Shown: positions 22,233-33,839 of the stretch, piece after piece
How the letters are laid out: the number at the start of each line of letters is the position of its first letter
How positions within the stretch are numbered: position 1 is the stretch's first letter
Assembly: GCA_928212115.1 (NCBI GenBank)
Contig: CAKMRJ010005634.1
Coordinates: 121,640,464-121,704,463, forward strand
DNA: 64,000 nucleotides
Direction of reading: 5' to 3'
From: Lactuca virosa
Taxonomy: Eukaryota > Streptophyta > Magnoliopsida > Asterales > Asteraceae
The notes under the pieces: generated by a model
Told to the model about the DNA's origin: nothing
Seen by the model: only the letters and a program-made list of their open reading frames with translations
Databases searched by the model: none
Made by a program: the position numbers and the translations under genes

Positions 22233-22960
22233 GCACTTTTCTATTAAGTGCTTAATCTCTTAATTCCTTTCATCCAACACTCAGATCTAGTCCCAAAACA
22301 TCATTCTAAGTCAGAAAGTTTCCACCTTTATGACTTTCATGTCTAGAAAAGGTCCAAAAGCTAAAACCTTAACTTATTAATCCATTAAGACATCATAACA
22401 CTTTCATGGAAGGTATAGAATAATCAAGATCACATTTTTATGGATCCTAGAAGCTCCATAATGGATAAAGTTTCCAACTTTATCCATTAGAATGGTCCAA
22501 ACCACCAAGATCTAGCCTTTAAGTATCAAATGGGACCAAAAGTGCATCTTTTTCAACTTAATCCATTAAGTCCAAGTCTCCAACCTTCAGATCTGAATAA
22601 CAATGATGTTTAGATGGATAAAGTTTCCAACTTTATCCATAACAAGGTCACAAACTTTCAAGATCTAAAATTTAAGCACTAAAATGACCAAATGCTCATA
22701 ACACCCAAAACTAGCTAGATCTAACAAATGCATCATCAAGATTCAAACTTTATACCTATAGAAGATAGATCAAGGTGAAAAAAGTCCAGATCTACAACCT
22801 CCCATGCAACCAACACTTCTCCAAGGTGCAACATGCATACTCCAAAGCACTCAAAAACACATTCTTTTAGCTTACAAGGCTCAACTAGGGTTAGGGTTTC
22901 ATGGAAAGGGGTGTTGGAGAGGTGGAGGCTGAGAATGGAGTGGGTTTGGGGGAGTTAAGG

Positions 22961-23075
22961 AGCTTAAATAAGGCTCAAATTAAGAAAATAAGGTTTGGGC
23001 ACTGATTGCGTACGCCCAGCATACTTAGGATTCCCTTAGTACGCCCAGCGTACACCTCCTTGTACGCCCAGCGTG
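22961..23075 (-). promoter_or_regulatory. Promoter of solo LTR 1: TATA box and palindrome cluster
   Basis: On the minus strand three sites (GCACGCTGGGCGTAC, GTACGCTGGGCGTAC, GTATGCTGGGCGTAC at 23003-23075) stand 30-110 bp upstream of the TATA box CTTATTTAAG (22961-22973). The arms are palindromic and the centre is TGG/CCA. Confidence 0.65.
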
Positions 23076-23439
23076 CTCAGCTTGGGCCAAAACCACCCAA
23101 ACTTCAAACGGTCATAACTTCTTCGTTTCAACTTCGATTTCGACGATCTTTATATCCACGAAAAGGTATTGATGAGCTATAAAATCCTATCTAATTAGTT
23201 TTGACTTAAAACACATCGAACTAAAATCCATAATTCATAAAAAGAAGTCTGAAACACTACGTCCCATTTCACCATTTGACTCCAACACACAAAGCGAACT
23301 CTTGGATCACACAATCTACATTACACACATACAAATGGCTCTAAAACTCTCGTTACCAAAGCCTGAATCCTTGTGATACTTAATCTTCGGGTCACGGCCC
23401 TGAATTATGAAACGACCCGAAACAGGGTGTTACATTGCA

Positions 23440-24320
23440 GTATGGTAAGAATTGCCAAAATCTCTTCCATTTTTTCACATTCTTCTTGATTTACACTTTG
23501 TTGAGTCATGTTTTTGACATTGTTTTTTATCTTCTCTTCTTGACCATCAAGCATACTTAAAATTGGCCCAACATCTTTTCCCCTTGGCATATCATTACCA
23601 CATCAACATGGGTCGAAAACTATTGAGTATAGTTAGATTTGTTTCTTCTCCAATATTAGTGTTCACAACATTCCTATTTCTAAGAGGAATATAGTTACCT
23701 TGGCTATTCACCATTATGAGAAAATCTACATGCTAATTATTTAAAATACTACTCAAGCATATATAATTTAAAAACACATAAAGTGCTTATTGGATAGATA
23801 TTCTCAAGAATCATTTGTAGAATGATGTTTGTCAATATCATATGATCATATAGGGTAACACCTTTAGCAAGTTGTCACTTCTTAAAATATTTATTATTAA
23901 TTTGATCATTAATAAATAACTTCAACTCTTGTAATTAATTAAAGAATAAATATTATGTATGGAAATAATATTTTCTAATAGAGAAAAAAAACTAGTAACT
24001 CATAATGTATGGTTTATATGTTGTATACATCGACCCTTTGTAGTCTATTTATATAAAGCTAGTTTTTATAAATAAAAGATGTACATGCTTGTATAAAATA
24101 AGAAATGGATGGCATGCATGCTTAGACTTTCTTATAGTCAAAACCATATATATGTAGAGATGGGGTGAGGTTGTTTGTGAAGCAACCAATTACACATCCA
24201 ATACTTATTCCTTTAGCATATGCTTTCATTTATGAGAGTATGGTTTAGTATACTTGCATGTAACTATAAAAGGATACCCAAGGCTTTCATTTTGGAGTTA
24301 GTATTTGCATCTTATGCTTC
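23440..24320. other. Unassigned sequence between solo LTRs
   Basis: A minus-strand frame at 23405-23590 (MPRGKDVGPILSMLDGQEEK) is not recognisable; its end lies inside the LTR. The rest is AT-rich with no feature that I can support. Confidence 0.4.
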
Positions 24321-24619
24321 TCTTTTGTAACATCCCAAAATATAAAGTAAAATTTTTGTTTTTCAATCACTAAAAACCATTCAACCATTTGTTCGAATGA
24401 CAATCAAAGTATAACATGTTTCAAACATTAGACTAAAAATCATAGATTGGTGATGCAAAAAAATAAACTCTAGGGGATACATGGCGATCAAGTCGGACCC
24501 TTCCCTTTCGAACCAGAAGCACCTGAAACATTTTAACATAAAACTGTAAGCACAAAGCTTATTGAGTTCCCCAAAATACCACATACCATACATATAACGG
24601 GTCTATTTCAACCCTAAGT

Positions 24620-24835
24620 TAAATCTATGGGCCAAATCATGGTATTTCCTCGTAATGTCAAGGGCCAAATCCTAGTCTTACGCACAAGTGTCAGGGGCTA
24701 GATCATGGTCTTATACACAAGTGCTAGGGGCCAGATCTCGATCTTCCATACAATACTAGGGGGCAGATCCTGGTATTTCATACAAATGTCAGGGGCCAAA
24801 TCTTGGTCTTCCATTCAAGTATCACAAAGACAACT
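24620..24835 (-). repeat. 43-bp tandem array in solo LTR 2
   Basis: About five units built on TGTCAGGGGCCAAATC-TGGTCTT-CATACAAG. The same place in the complete element's LTR is filled by an unrelated GACCCTCCGGTC array. Confidence 0.75.
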
Positions 24836-25049
24836 AGCACCCTACATAGTATAGTGAGAAGACTCACCTCACACTCGAAGTCAAATAAACAACTTGAATA
24901 ATCGAGAAACTGGTGCTACGTTCCACCTATTGAAACACCCAAGGTCAAACCTTAGATTGCCTTCTAAAACTAGTAAATTGACCAAAAGTCATCTCGGTTA
25001 AAAAATTAATAGTCAACGGCCAACGATTAAAAAGTAAACTCAGAATACC

Positions 25050-25165
25050 ACCACGTCGTGGCCAACCCATGGCGACATCATGGTAGCTAAACGCCAAATC
25101 AGTCGTGCACACTATGCTCACCACGTCGTGGCAAGCACCATGTCACGTCATGGTTACTGCTTCCA
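25050..25165 (-). repeat. Leader-side palindrome cluster of solo LTR 2
   Basis: CCACCACGTCGTGGCC (25051), CATGGCGACATCATGG, CCACGTCGTGGCAAGC and CATGTCACGTCATGG. The core CCACG-T-CGTGG appears intact twice. The variants are mostly CG to TG or CA changes. On the minus strand the cluster is about 590-690 bp downstream of the TATA box. Confidence 0.7.
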
Positions 25166-25732
25166 AACAGCTTAACGAATTAAGCTCTTAATCTGTTAAG
25201 TCTTTCGTTCCAACTTTCCAGAAAGCTTCTAGGGAATCCAAAAGCTCATAAAAATCTGAACTTTATGGACATGCAGTCCCCATGCATATCCTTCACTCAA
25301 ACTAGGTTAAATGGTAAGAAAAATGGCCTAAAACTCATGCAAAGCTTACAAATCTCAACCAATTTCTAAATCTAGAAGATATTAGTCTCAAGGGACCTTA
25401 GTGATCCATAAATCTGCAAACTTTACCACATTCCGTCATTCAAACTTCATTTATGGACCAAAACATGCTAAGAAAGCTAGATCTACAAGAAAGGAATCAC
25501 TAAGATGGTAACTTGAGGATTTACAAATAGTCTGGCAGGTGCACAAAAGGGTGGAAGTGGCTTGCTTGTTGAATTTTTGCACTAGAGACTCTTTCTTCTT
25601 CCTTCTAAGATCACATAACACCAAATATGAGCTTAAAACTTTCAGGGGGAGGGGGGGAGGGGGCTAGGGTTAGATTAAGGGTTCTTTAGAGGTGATGGAG
25701 GTTGAGGGTGGAGGAAACCCCAACCATCACTT

Positions 25733-25890
25733 CCTTTAAATATGGCCTCAAGCCCGAAATTAGGGTTTAGCATTTTGTCTCCACCATGTCGTGGCCATTA
25801 CAAGACCACATCGTGGTGCCTTAAATGAGATGTGTGTTGCATGTAAGAATGTCACGTCGTGGCGATACCTCCACCACGTCATGCCCATCA
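25733..25890 (-). promoter_or_regulatory. Promoter of solo LTR 2: TATA box and palindrome cluster
   Basis: Four CCACGTCGTGG-type sites (CCACCATGTCGTGGCC, GACCACATCGTGGTGC, GTCACGTCGTGGCG, CCACCACGTCATGCCC) at 25783-25888 lie directly upstream, on the minus strand, of the TATA box at 25733-25745. Confidence 0.65.
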
Positions 25891-25946
25891 AAAATTCTCA
25901 AATTATTAATATTGAAATTGTACCTGAAACCGGGTGTTGCATCTTT

Positions 25947-27324
25947 TCTCTCTACAAGAATCGTAGGTCCTTCACTCTCCATCCTCTTCTTCCCTTTTGA
26001 AGCTATGAAGAATTTAGTGCTTGGAAGTGTTTATCCTTTAGTGCTTAATTGTGTTAATCACTTAAAGGGTTAAGGGGTACTTCATACAATAGAGAACTAA
26101 CATTATTGTTGACTTACTCTTTTTGGTGGATACGTTATAGAGAAACTCTATTCTTGAGTTTTTGCCATCTTCATCAACTCCCCAAAACCAAGTGGGATCC
26201 AAGTCTTCAAAGGTTGTATTCTTACCATATTATTGTTGTCATAATCTTTCTAGTTTATTTAATTAGATCGTCTTTGTGGTTTTGTTAAAATGATCATAAA
26301 ATAAACTTGTTATTTTAAAGTCTTTCGTTGCCCGCTTAAAATTATTTTATATAAAAAAAATCATTTTTAGTTTTCCAAAACCCGTCAGTACCTAGTCTAT
26401 ACCTTAAGATCCACTACTTACTTTCCTAATCCAAAATGAGCACTAGAGTGTAAGTCTAAGTACTATACTATATAACTAGTTAACTTAAACCGGTACTCTG
26501 ATACCAATGGAAAAATCCCTTGCATGGGCTAGAATTATCTATTCATTATTTTAAAATCATTTAGTCATTTCAAATAATTGCTGTGAAATTTAGATTCTAA
26601 AAGTTTCATTCAAACCATTTAAAGTGTGAACTTTTAACTATACAAGGGTGTACAATTTATATAAAAATAAAATTCAAGTATTTTAACCACTACATAAGGT
26701 GTGGCCTCTAAAAGTCCAAGAAATCTTCACTATCCAATGCTTCAATCTTATACTATGAGTAAATGTCAAAATAGTAACATTAGGCTTGGGGAATCTAGTT
26801 AGTAATGTCGCGATTGAACTTTTAAAGGTAATTAGAAGTTGGCAATAATCGAATCCCAAAGACAACTCCCAAAAAAATTTCAAATCCATTTTTATGATTA
26901 CACTCAATTTATGTTCATTTTCGTTTGATTTTCGTACTCAAATATAGTCTAATATGGGGTTGGTCAATTACACTCAGTTTCAATAAATTGGTTGCTATTT
27001 TGGATGTCATAAATTGGTTACCTTTAGAAGAATTAGTTCCATTCCTGTTGGGTTGAAACACCCCTTTTTGATTTTATGTTTTTAAAATCATTTAAAATAC
27101 TTTGTAGTGTACATGACTTGTGTGATATGTTGCGGTGTTTCGTTTTTATTTGTGTGTTAATAACAGAAAGGTAAAATGGTCATTTTCAACAGTCAGCACA
27201 ACCAGTCAGATGCGTACTTAACAACATGGTTTCAGTAAGAGGCAAATGCGGTCATAGCTTCATACCCAGTCAGGTCCTGACTCAGCCAGCAACTATCAAA
27301 CAGCCCCTTAGGATGATACAATAT
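25947..27324. other. Unassigned intergenic sequence
   Basis: No gene is supported. The only signal is the primer-binding-site-like motif described separately. Otherwise AT-rich sequence without long frames. Confidence 0.4.
26494..26506 (-). promoter_or_regulatory. Possible primer-binding site of a decayed LTR element
   Basis: On the minus strand TGGTATCAGAGTA resembles the initiator-Met primer-binding site. The adjacent minus-strand sequence ends TTTTTCCA, as an LTR end in CA would. No second LTR or coding region was found, so the element is unproven. Confidence 0.35.
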
Positions 27325-28701
27325 TATAGTTTAGGGAAAATGACCTAAAACGGCAATATAGTTATCATTGTGTACATATTTAGTCCTTATTTTTTTCTTA
27401 TAATAAGTCTTTTAACTTGGTGTTTTGTACACATTCAGTCCTTATGATCGGCTAGTCCAGGTTACGACCAACTACTACTGGTTAAGTTATGAATACGTAT
27501 ATATTTAGTCCTTATTGTTTTTATATATAAAAATAAGTCCTTGTTTGTGTACACATTGAGTCTGTATAACCGAATTTCTTTAGGTTTTCCTCACGTGGAA
27601 TCATATGTGGGACAATCATTAACGAAGTGTTCTTACACATGGATCGTCCCTCATTTATACTAGTAACCTGATTCATGAATTGGTCAAATAATGTTAGTGC
27701 CATATTATTATCCAAGAAGAAGATGTATTCGACTTCAGTTTCATCTATCTCAATCGCATACAACGGGATTCTTTGTGATTTCTTTCTCCCAAATCGAATT
27801 TGCACTTCTAAGACAAAATAAAACCCTGACAAACAGTTTAGAATATCCCTTATTCCTTGGTATGTCGATTTTGACCATTATTTTTTGTAAATGTACTTTT
27901 TGTTCTTTTCAAATTGACCATGGATTTTGAAGATGAGTTTGTAGTTGTTAAAGAGGATGTTTCATGTCTCAACCACCTTGAATCACATAATATTAAAACC
28001 CTAAAACGATTAGGGTTTTGTCGCAAAGACTAAGAAAATATGTCGCGGACTTCTATTAATTTATTAATCACTAGTAAATTAACAAACAGGATCCCCAATA
28101 AACTCTCATGTCAATAATTGCTTAAATTTGTTCTTGTATGTAACCTAAAAGGAATCTGCTATTAATATTAATCTTATCAACTGTTGTGAATGTGGACATT
28201 ATATTCCAATAATTGAAATCATTATGGCTAATGAAATTTCTTCACATGATGTAATATAGTTGGTATTGTTATTAAATGAAATTTTGTAACACCGTAAATT
28301 TTCAAACAAAATTTTCATTTTTAACATAAAACTCCATATCACATTTTCTCAGAACCACAATGTATCATTTATCAAAATCACAAATCAACAAAACAACTGA
28401 TAGTATCCCAGAAACCTCAACATAGTCTCGAACAAGTGTGTATAATTAAGCTGACACCTTCCCGCGATCCTGAGAAATACCTTAAACACATATCACACAA
28501 CACGGTAAGCTCAAAGGTTAGTGAGTTCCCCAAAATACCACATACACAAATAATAAGCCTCTCATGGCTATAGCTCGGCATGGACCCTCCGGTCATGCGT
28601 CTCAGTGAGGACCCTTCGGTCTCACGACTCAGTGTGGACCCTCTGGTCATGTGTCTCAGTGAAGACCCTCCAGTCTTCACAGCTCGGGTCGGACCCTCCA
28701 G

Positions 28702-28889
28702 CAATGACGGATCTAGTATGGTGCCAACGGTGGCACCGGCAACACCTAGTTTTTCCCGACGTAGTGCAAATTTTTTGATTTTCTTTCTTTTTTCTACTAT
28801 AAAATGTGTCACCGGCAACACCTACTATGGATCGGGAACACCTATTACGGACCGGCAACACCTACTACAGAATCCTGCGTCCGCCCCTG
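28702..28889. mobile_element. hAT-type MITE, 188 bp (TSD CCCTCCAG)
   Basis: This segment is absent from the other LTR. It is flanked by CCCTCCAG on both sides (28694-28701, 28890-28897). The ends CAATGACGGATC and, read inward on the other strand, CAGGGGCGGACG are an imperfect pair typical of hAT MITEs (CA.GGGCGGA). Inside are several copies of CCGGCAACACCTACTA. It entered after the gypsy element inserted, because only one LTR has it. Confidence 0.75.
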
Positions 28890-29335
28890 CCCTCCAGCCC
28901 TGTATCTCAGTGAGGACCCTCCAGTCTCACAACTCGGTTTGGACCCTCCGGTCCTACTCAGTAAGGCACAGAATAATATAGCATATATCACAAAGACAAG
29001 ATGCATAATATCACATAACTCAATATAAACACATAGGACCCTCCGGTCGATAACTCAAATAAGACCCTCCGGTCACACAATATTACCACTCAGGTAAGTA
29101 TAGTGAGAAGACTCACCTCTTAAGTATGCAAGTAGATCTAGTATCCCATGAACAGTCTAGACTCCGCCTACATAATATAATTATCTCTAACCAACAAATT
29201 TGTAATAACCACCAAGCTAACTCTTCTACTAGGTCTCCAAGGGGGAAAAGACCATTTTACCCCTCCATGGTCTCCAAAGTCCACGATTGACCAACCCTAA
29301 AAGTCAACGGAAGTCAACACTCGAGTCAACAGTCC

Positions 29336-29520
29336 CTGTTGACCCAACTCGGCGAGTGCACCTATGTGACTCATCGAGTTCCTCCTGTCCTCAAAATAAT
29401 CGGGAAAACTCCAACTCAACTCGTCGACTTGTCTCATCAACTCGTTGAGTTGTAGTGCGTTCAGACTATCGGGGAAACCCTTCCTGACTTGTCGAGTTGG
29501 CTCATGCACTCGCCCAGTCC
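29336..29520 (-). repeat. Leader-side palindrome cluster of the gypsy LTR
   Basis: Sites of the type CAACTCG-n-CGAGTTG with arms changed to varying degrees (CAACTCGGCGAGTGC, GACTCATCGAGTTCC, CAACTCGTCGACTTG, CAACTCGTTGAGTTG, CTTGTCGAGTTGG). The right LTR has the matching cluster at 36432-36620. On the minus strand it lies about 560-750 bp downstream of the TATA box. Confidence 0.75.
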
Positions 29521-30078
29521 CTCTAGACCAATTCTCATACAGGCGATTCTAAGCAGAAATAAGGTCCCAAACTCTAGATCTAGTTACCTAAGGCCGAAAT
29601 ACCACATAAAGCTGCAAGCTTTACGTCCATGCATGGCATTTAGGGCTCGAAATACCAAAACAAGCTCTATATAGGGTTTAATGCATAAAATCTTGTCACT
29701 AGCTTGATAAAGCTTGGACCTTTGGGCTCAAGGGACCTCCTATTGTCCAGATCTGAAGTCTCAACTCCATTGCAAACTAAAATAACTCCAGAACTCAAAG
29801 AAGGATGGAAAAAGGCCCTAAACTCCCTAGAAAAGGGATCTAACCAAACAATGAGCAAGGTGGTGACTTTTTACCTTCAAACAGCAGCTAGGGATGAATG
29901 AACACCGGATCCAAAAGCTCCCTCTATTCCCAAGCCTTTTGCTCCTCAACCTTCCTCCAAAAATGCACTACAACCCACAATATTAGCCTCTCTTTCTCTC
30001 ACACAAGGTTATGGCTCGATTAGGGTTTCTCTCAGAGTGTTAAGATGATATGGGAGGCGGAAATGAAGGCTTAAGGTC

Positions 30079-30236
30079 CTTTAAATAGGAAACAAACCCT
30101 GAAAATTAGGGTTTTCACACTCATCACCTACTCGTCGAGTTGGGGTCCTCCAACTCGTCGAGTAGACTCTAGAAATCATGCGACCATCAACTCCTCTACT
30201 CGGCGAGTTGGGGCATCCAACTCGTCGAGTTGCTCT
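30079..30236 (-). promoter_or_regulatory. Gypsy promoter: TATA box with ACTCGTCGAGT palindromes
   Basis: Minus-strand TATA box CCTATTTAAAGG (30079-30090) is preceded, on that strand, by four sites: CTACTCGTCGAGTTGG, CCAACTCGTCGAGTAG, CTACTCGGCGAGTTGG and CCAACTCGTCGAGTTG (30119-30236). The same arrangement is in the 5' LTR at 37175-37330, which would be the promoter actually used. Confidence 0.7.
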
Positions 30237-30290
30237 GACATCATGAATGCACATTAATGAAATATTATACCTAGGAGTCGGGATGTTACA

Positions 30291-30303
30291 ATTCTCCCCT
30301 ACT
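30291..30303 (-). promoter_or_regulatory. Polypurine tract of the gypsy element
   Basis: On the minus strand AGTAGGGGAGAAT abuts the 3' LTR (TGTAACATCCC). It lies directly after the pol stop codon. Confidence 0.8.
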
Positions 30304-30307
30304 AGAA

Positions 30308-33300
30308 TCAGACTTCGCCCTCGAAGTCTTCCTCCGGAAACAACTCTGGGTACTGCTCCCGCATCTCGGACTCCGGCTCCCAAGTCCACTCGGATCCCTT
30401 CCGACGTTGCCACTGAACCTGAACCAAAGGCACCTCTTTATTCCTCAAGACTAACACCTTCTTATCCAAGATCGTTACCAGCTTCTCAATGTAGTTCAGG
30501 CGCTCATCAATCTGAATGTCCTCTAAGGGGACCACCGTCGTCTCATCTGCTACACACTTCCTCAGCTGGGACACGTGGAAGGTGTTATGAATCTGGCTCA
30601 ACTCCGCAAGCAGCTCCAACCGATAAGTTACCTTACCCACTTGAGCGATCACTCTGAAAGGACCGATGTATCTAGGGCCCAGCTTGCCCCGCTTCCTGAA
30701 TCGGATCACCCCTTTCCATGGGGATACCTTCAGGAGGACAAAATCTCCAACCTGAAACTCCAGCTCTGAACGGCGCCGGTCGGCATAACTCTTCTGACGA
30801 CTCTGGGCCATCAGTAACCTTTGTTTGACCTGCTGGATCTACTCTGTCATCTTGAGCACTATCGTAGTGCTCCCCATTACTCTCTTCCCTACCTCTCCCC
30901 AACAGATGGGAGTCCGACACCTCCTCCCATATAAGAGCTCAAAGGGAGGCATACCAATATTGGAATGATGGTTGTTGTTGTATGAAAACTCAGCCAAGGG
31001 CAAGTAAGTGTCCCAATTTCCACCGAAGTCCATAACACATGCACGTAGCATGTCCTCGACCATCGGAATCATCCGTTCAATCAGCCCGTCGGTCTGTGGG
31101 TGTTAGGCGGTGCTAAAATGCAACCGGTTGCCCAACTCCTCATGAAATTTCTTCCAGAACCTGGAAGTAAAACGCACATCCCGATCTGACCCTATCGATG
31201 TTGGCACCCCATGTCGTGCCACCACCTCTCGCACGTAGATCTCGGCCAACTTCTCCGTAGAAGAGCTCTCACTGATAGCTAGAAAGTGAGCACTCTTTGT
31301 CAACCGATCTACAATCACCCATATCGTATCAACACCTCGCGCGGTCCTTGGTAATTTGGTTATAAATTCCATGGAAATCTGTTCCCACTTCCACTGGGGA
31401 ATCTCTAAAGGCTGCAACAGGCCAAGTGGACGCTGGTGCTCCGGCTTGACCTAACGACAGGTCAAGTATCTCTCGACTACCCATGCCACGTCCCTCTCAA
31501 TGCAGGGCCACCAATAATCCCTTTTCAAGTACAAATACATCTTGGCGGCTCCCGGGTGGATCGAGAATCTCGATCTATTGGCCTCCTCCATCAAAATACG
31601 ACGAGCTCCACCTGTATACGGCACCTATATCCGCCCATGATAGGTTATAATCCCATGACTATCGGTCTTGAACTCAGAAATCTGCCCAATCACCCGCTCT
31701 CTCTTACGGTTCTCTGGTCTCATGGCCAACACCTGGGCCTCTCGGATGGTATCTAAGACTGGAGTCATCACCATCATCCTCATGCACACGTCTCGGATCG
31801 GAACACTTACTGCTCTGCGACTCAGGGCGTCGACTACCACATTACCCTTGCCAGGGTGATACAAAATCTCACAGTCGTTGTCTTTCACTACATCCAACCA
31901 TCTCATCTGTCTCATGTTCAGTTTGGGCTGATCCATAAGGTACTTCAGGCTCTTATGGTCTATATATATGGTACATCGAACACCACACAGATAGTGGCGC
32001 CAAATCTTGAGCGTGACACCACCGCCCCCAACTCCAAATCATAGGTGGGATACCTCGTCTCGTGAGGCTTCAACTGTCTCGATGCATATGCAATCACGTG
32101 TCCCCTCTGTATCAACACAACACCCATCCCCGATATAGATGCATCACAGTAAACTACAAAATCCTCCATTCCCTAGGGAAGGGATAACACTGAAGCTTCA
32201 CACAATCTCTGGCAAAGAGTCTCGAATGAGGCCTGCTGCTCGGGCCCCCAAGAAAAAGTAACACCCTTCCTGGTCAATTTGGTAAGAGGAACGGCAATCT
32301 TAGAGAAATCCCTGATAAATCTCCGGTAGTAGCCTGCCAGGCCAAGAAAACTCCTGATCTCGGATGGGGACCTCGGCACCTCCCATCACATGACCGCCTC
32401 AATCTTGGCTGGGTCGACCAAAATCCCATTCTGGTTAACGAGATTCCCTAAGAACTAGACCTCTCGTAACCAGAAATCACACTTGGAGAATTTGGCATAA
32501 AGCCTCTCCATCCTTAATACTCCAAGAATCTCCCGAAGATGCTCCTCGTGCTGCTCTCTGGACCTCGAATATACCAAGATGTCATCGATGAACACGATCA
32601 CCTACCTATCTAACATGGACCTGTACACCCGGTTCATGAGATCCATGAACGTTGTCGGTGTGTTGGTGAGTCCGAAAGGCATCACCACAAACTCGTAGTG
32701 CCCATAACGAGTCCTAAAGGCCGTCTTCTGGATATCCTCCTCGCAAACTCTCATCTGATGATATCTAGATCTCAAATCAATCTTGGAAAACCAAGACACC
32801 CCCTGCAACTGATCGAATAATTCGTCGATCCTCGGTAGTGGATAACGGTTCTTGACCGTCAACTTGTTCAACTCCTGGTAGTCGATGCACATCTGGTGTG
32901 AACCATCCTTTTTCTTGACAAAAAGGATCGGCGCTCCCCACGGTGAGCTACTCGATCTAATAAAACCCTTCCCCAGCAGCTCCTGAAGCTGTGAGGATAA
33001 CTCATGCATCTCGAGCGGCGCAAGGCAATAAGGTGCCTTGGTAATAGGTGTCGCACCCGAAATCAAGTCGATCCGGAACTCCACCTACCTCTCGGGAGGC
33101 ACACCCGGTAACTCCTTAGGAAAAACATCCAGGAACTCGCACGCAACCGGAAGATCTTAGATAGAACTCAACCTCTCAATGGCAACTCTCGTATCCATCA
33201 CATATGCTAAAAAGCTCATACATCCCTGCTGTAAACTCTGCCTCGCCCTGGCGGTAGAACAGAAAGCTAATCCAGATCTGGTCCCCTCGCCATACACAAC

Positions 33301-33720
33301 AAGCACTCCCCCACTAGGGTCTCTTATGGTCACCATCTGACTCTCACTGTCAATCACAGCTCCAAACCGACTCAACGAGTCCAAGCCCACTATGAAACAG
33401 ACATCACCCATCGTTATCGGCACCAGATCCATCGGGAACTCAACACCGAAAATCACCAATACACATCCCCGAAATAACTTAGTGGCAAAAACTCATGCTC
33501 GTCGGCTATAGAAACCCTCAGTGGTCGACTCAACGTCTCGCGTCTGACATTAATGTGACGACTAAAGGATACAGACACAAAAGATCGACTTGCACCCGAG
33601 TCAAATAACACCAAAGAAGACACATAACTCACAAGAAAAGTACCTATATGCAACACAGTATAAGCATAAACAAATCTCAAAATAACATGAAATAAGGATA
33701 TACGTACCCGCAACAACATC
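30308..33720 (-). pseudogene. Gypsy pol: protease, RT, RNase H, integrase, chromodomain-like tail
   Basis: Read on the minus strand, all pol domains follow in normal order. Protease: LVLFDSGASRSFVS near 33600. RT from about 33084: KGFIRSSSSPWGAPILFVKK, then FIDD at 32585-32596 in place of the more usual YxDD. RNase H: VVYCDASISGMGVVL near 32140, tether HPGKGNVVVDALSRR. Integrase: WWPCIERDVAW, then ITKLPRTARGVD, the D...D...E core and HPQTDGLIERM. C-terminal GPFRVIAQVG and SEWTWEPESEMREQYPELF as in chromoviruses. Stops interrupt the frame at, among others, 33085, 32602, 32455, 31451 and 30839. Most look like single-base changes, with no large deletion. It was probably intact at insertion. Confidence 0.85.
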
Positions 33721-33839
33721 AGGCGCTACGCGGACCTCCTTCACGGTCAGCTGGAATGCTCTCCCACGAGCCCTCGGAGCCTCGAACTTCCTCGACTGGC
33801 CATCAGTAACACGTAAAGAAGCAGGAGCAGAAGCCTAGG

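Larger units (their letters stand above)
24326..25941 (-). mobile_element. Gypsy solo LTR 2 (TSD TCTTT), 1616 bp
   Basis: Begins TGTAACATCCC, ends CGGGTGTTGCA, and is flanked by perfect TCTTT duplications (24321-24325, 25942-25946). It has the same scaffold as solo LTR 1 and the LTRs of the complete element: GAGTTCCCCAAAATACCACA near 24563, TAGTGAGAAGACTCACCT near 24853, and a minus-strand TATA box (CCATATTTAAAGG, 25733-25745). Between the first two blocks it has its own 43-bp tandem array. Its palindromes are CCACGTCGTGG-type, in two clusters. Internal region lost by LTR-LTR recombination. Confidence 0.85.
28285..30290 (-). repeat. 3' LTR of the complete gypsy element
   Basis: 2006 bp. It is longer than its partner because of a 188-bp MITE. 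From left to right: the shared block GAGTTCCCCAAAATACCACA (28524), an array of GACC-nnnn-GGTC sites (28577-28680 and 28910-29085), AGTGAGAAGACTCACCTC (29105), leader-side palindromes (29336-29520), the TATA box (minus strand, 30079-30090), and U3 palindromes (30119-30236). Confidence 0.9.
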
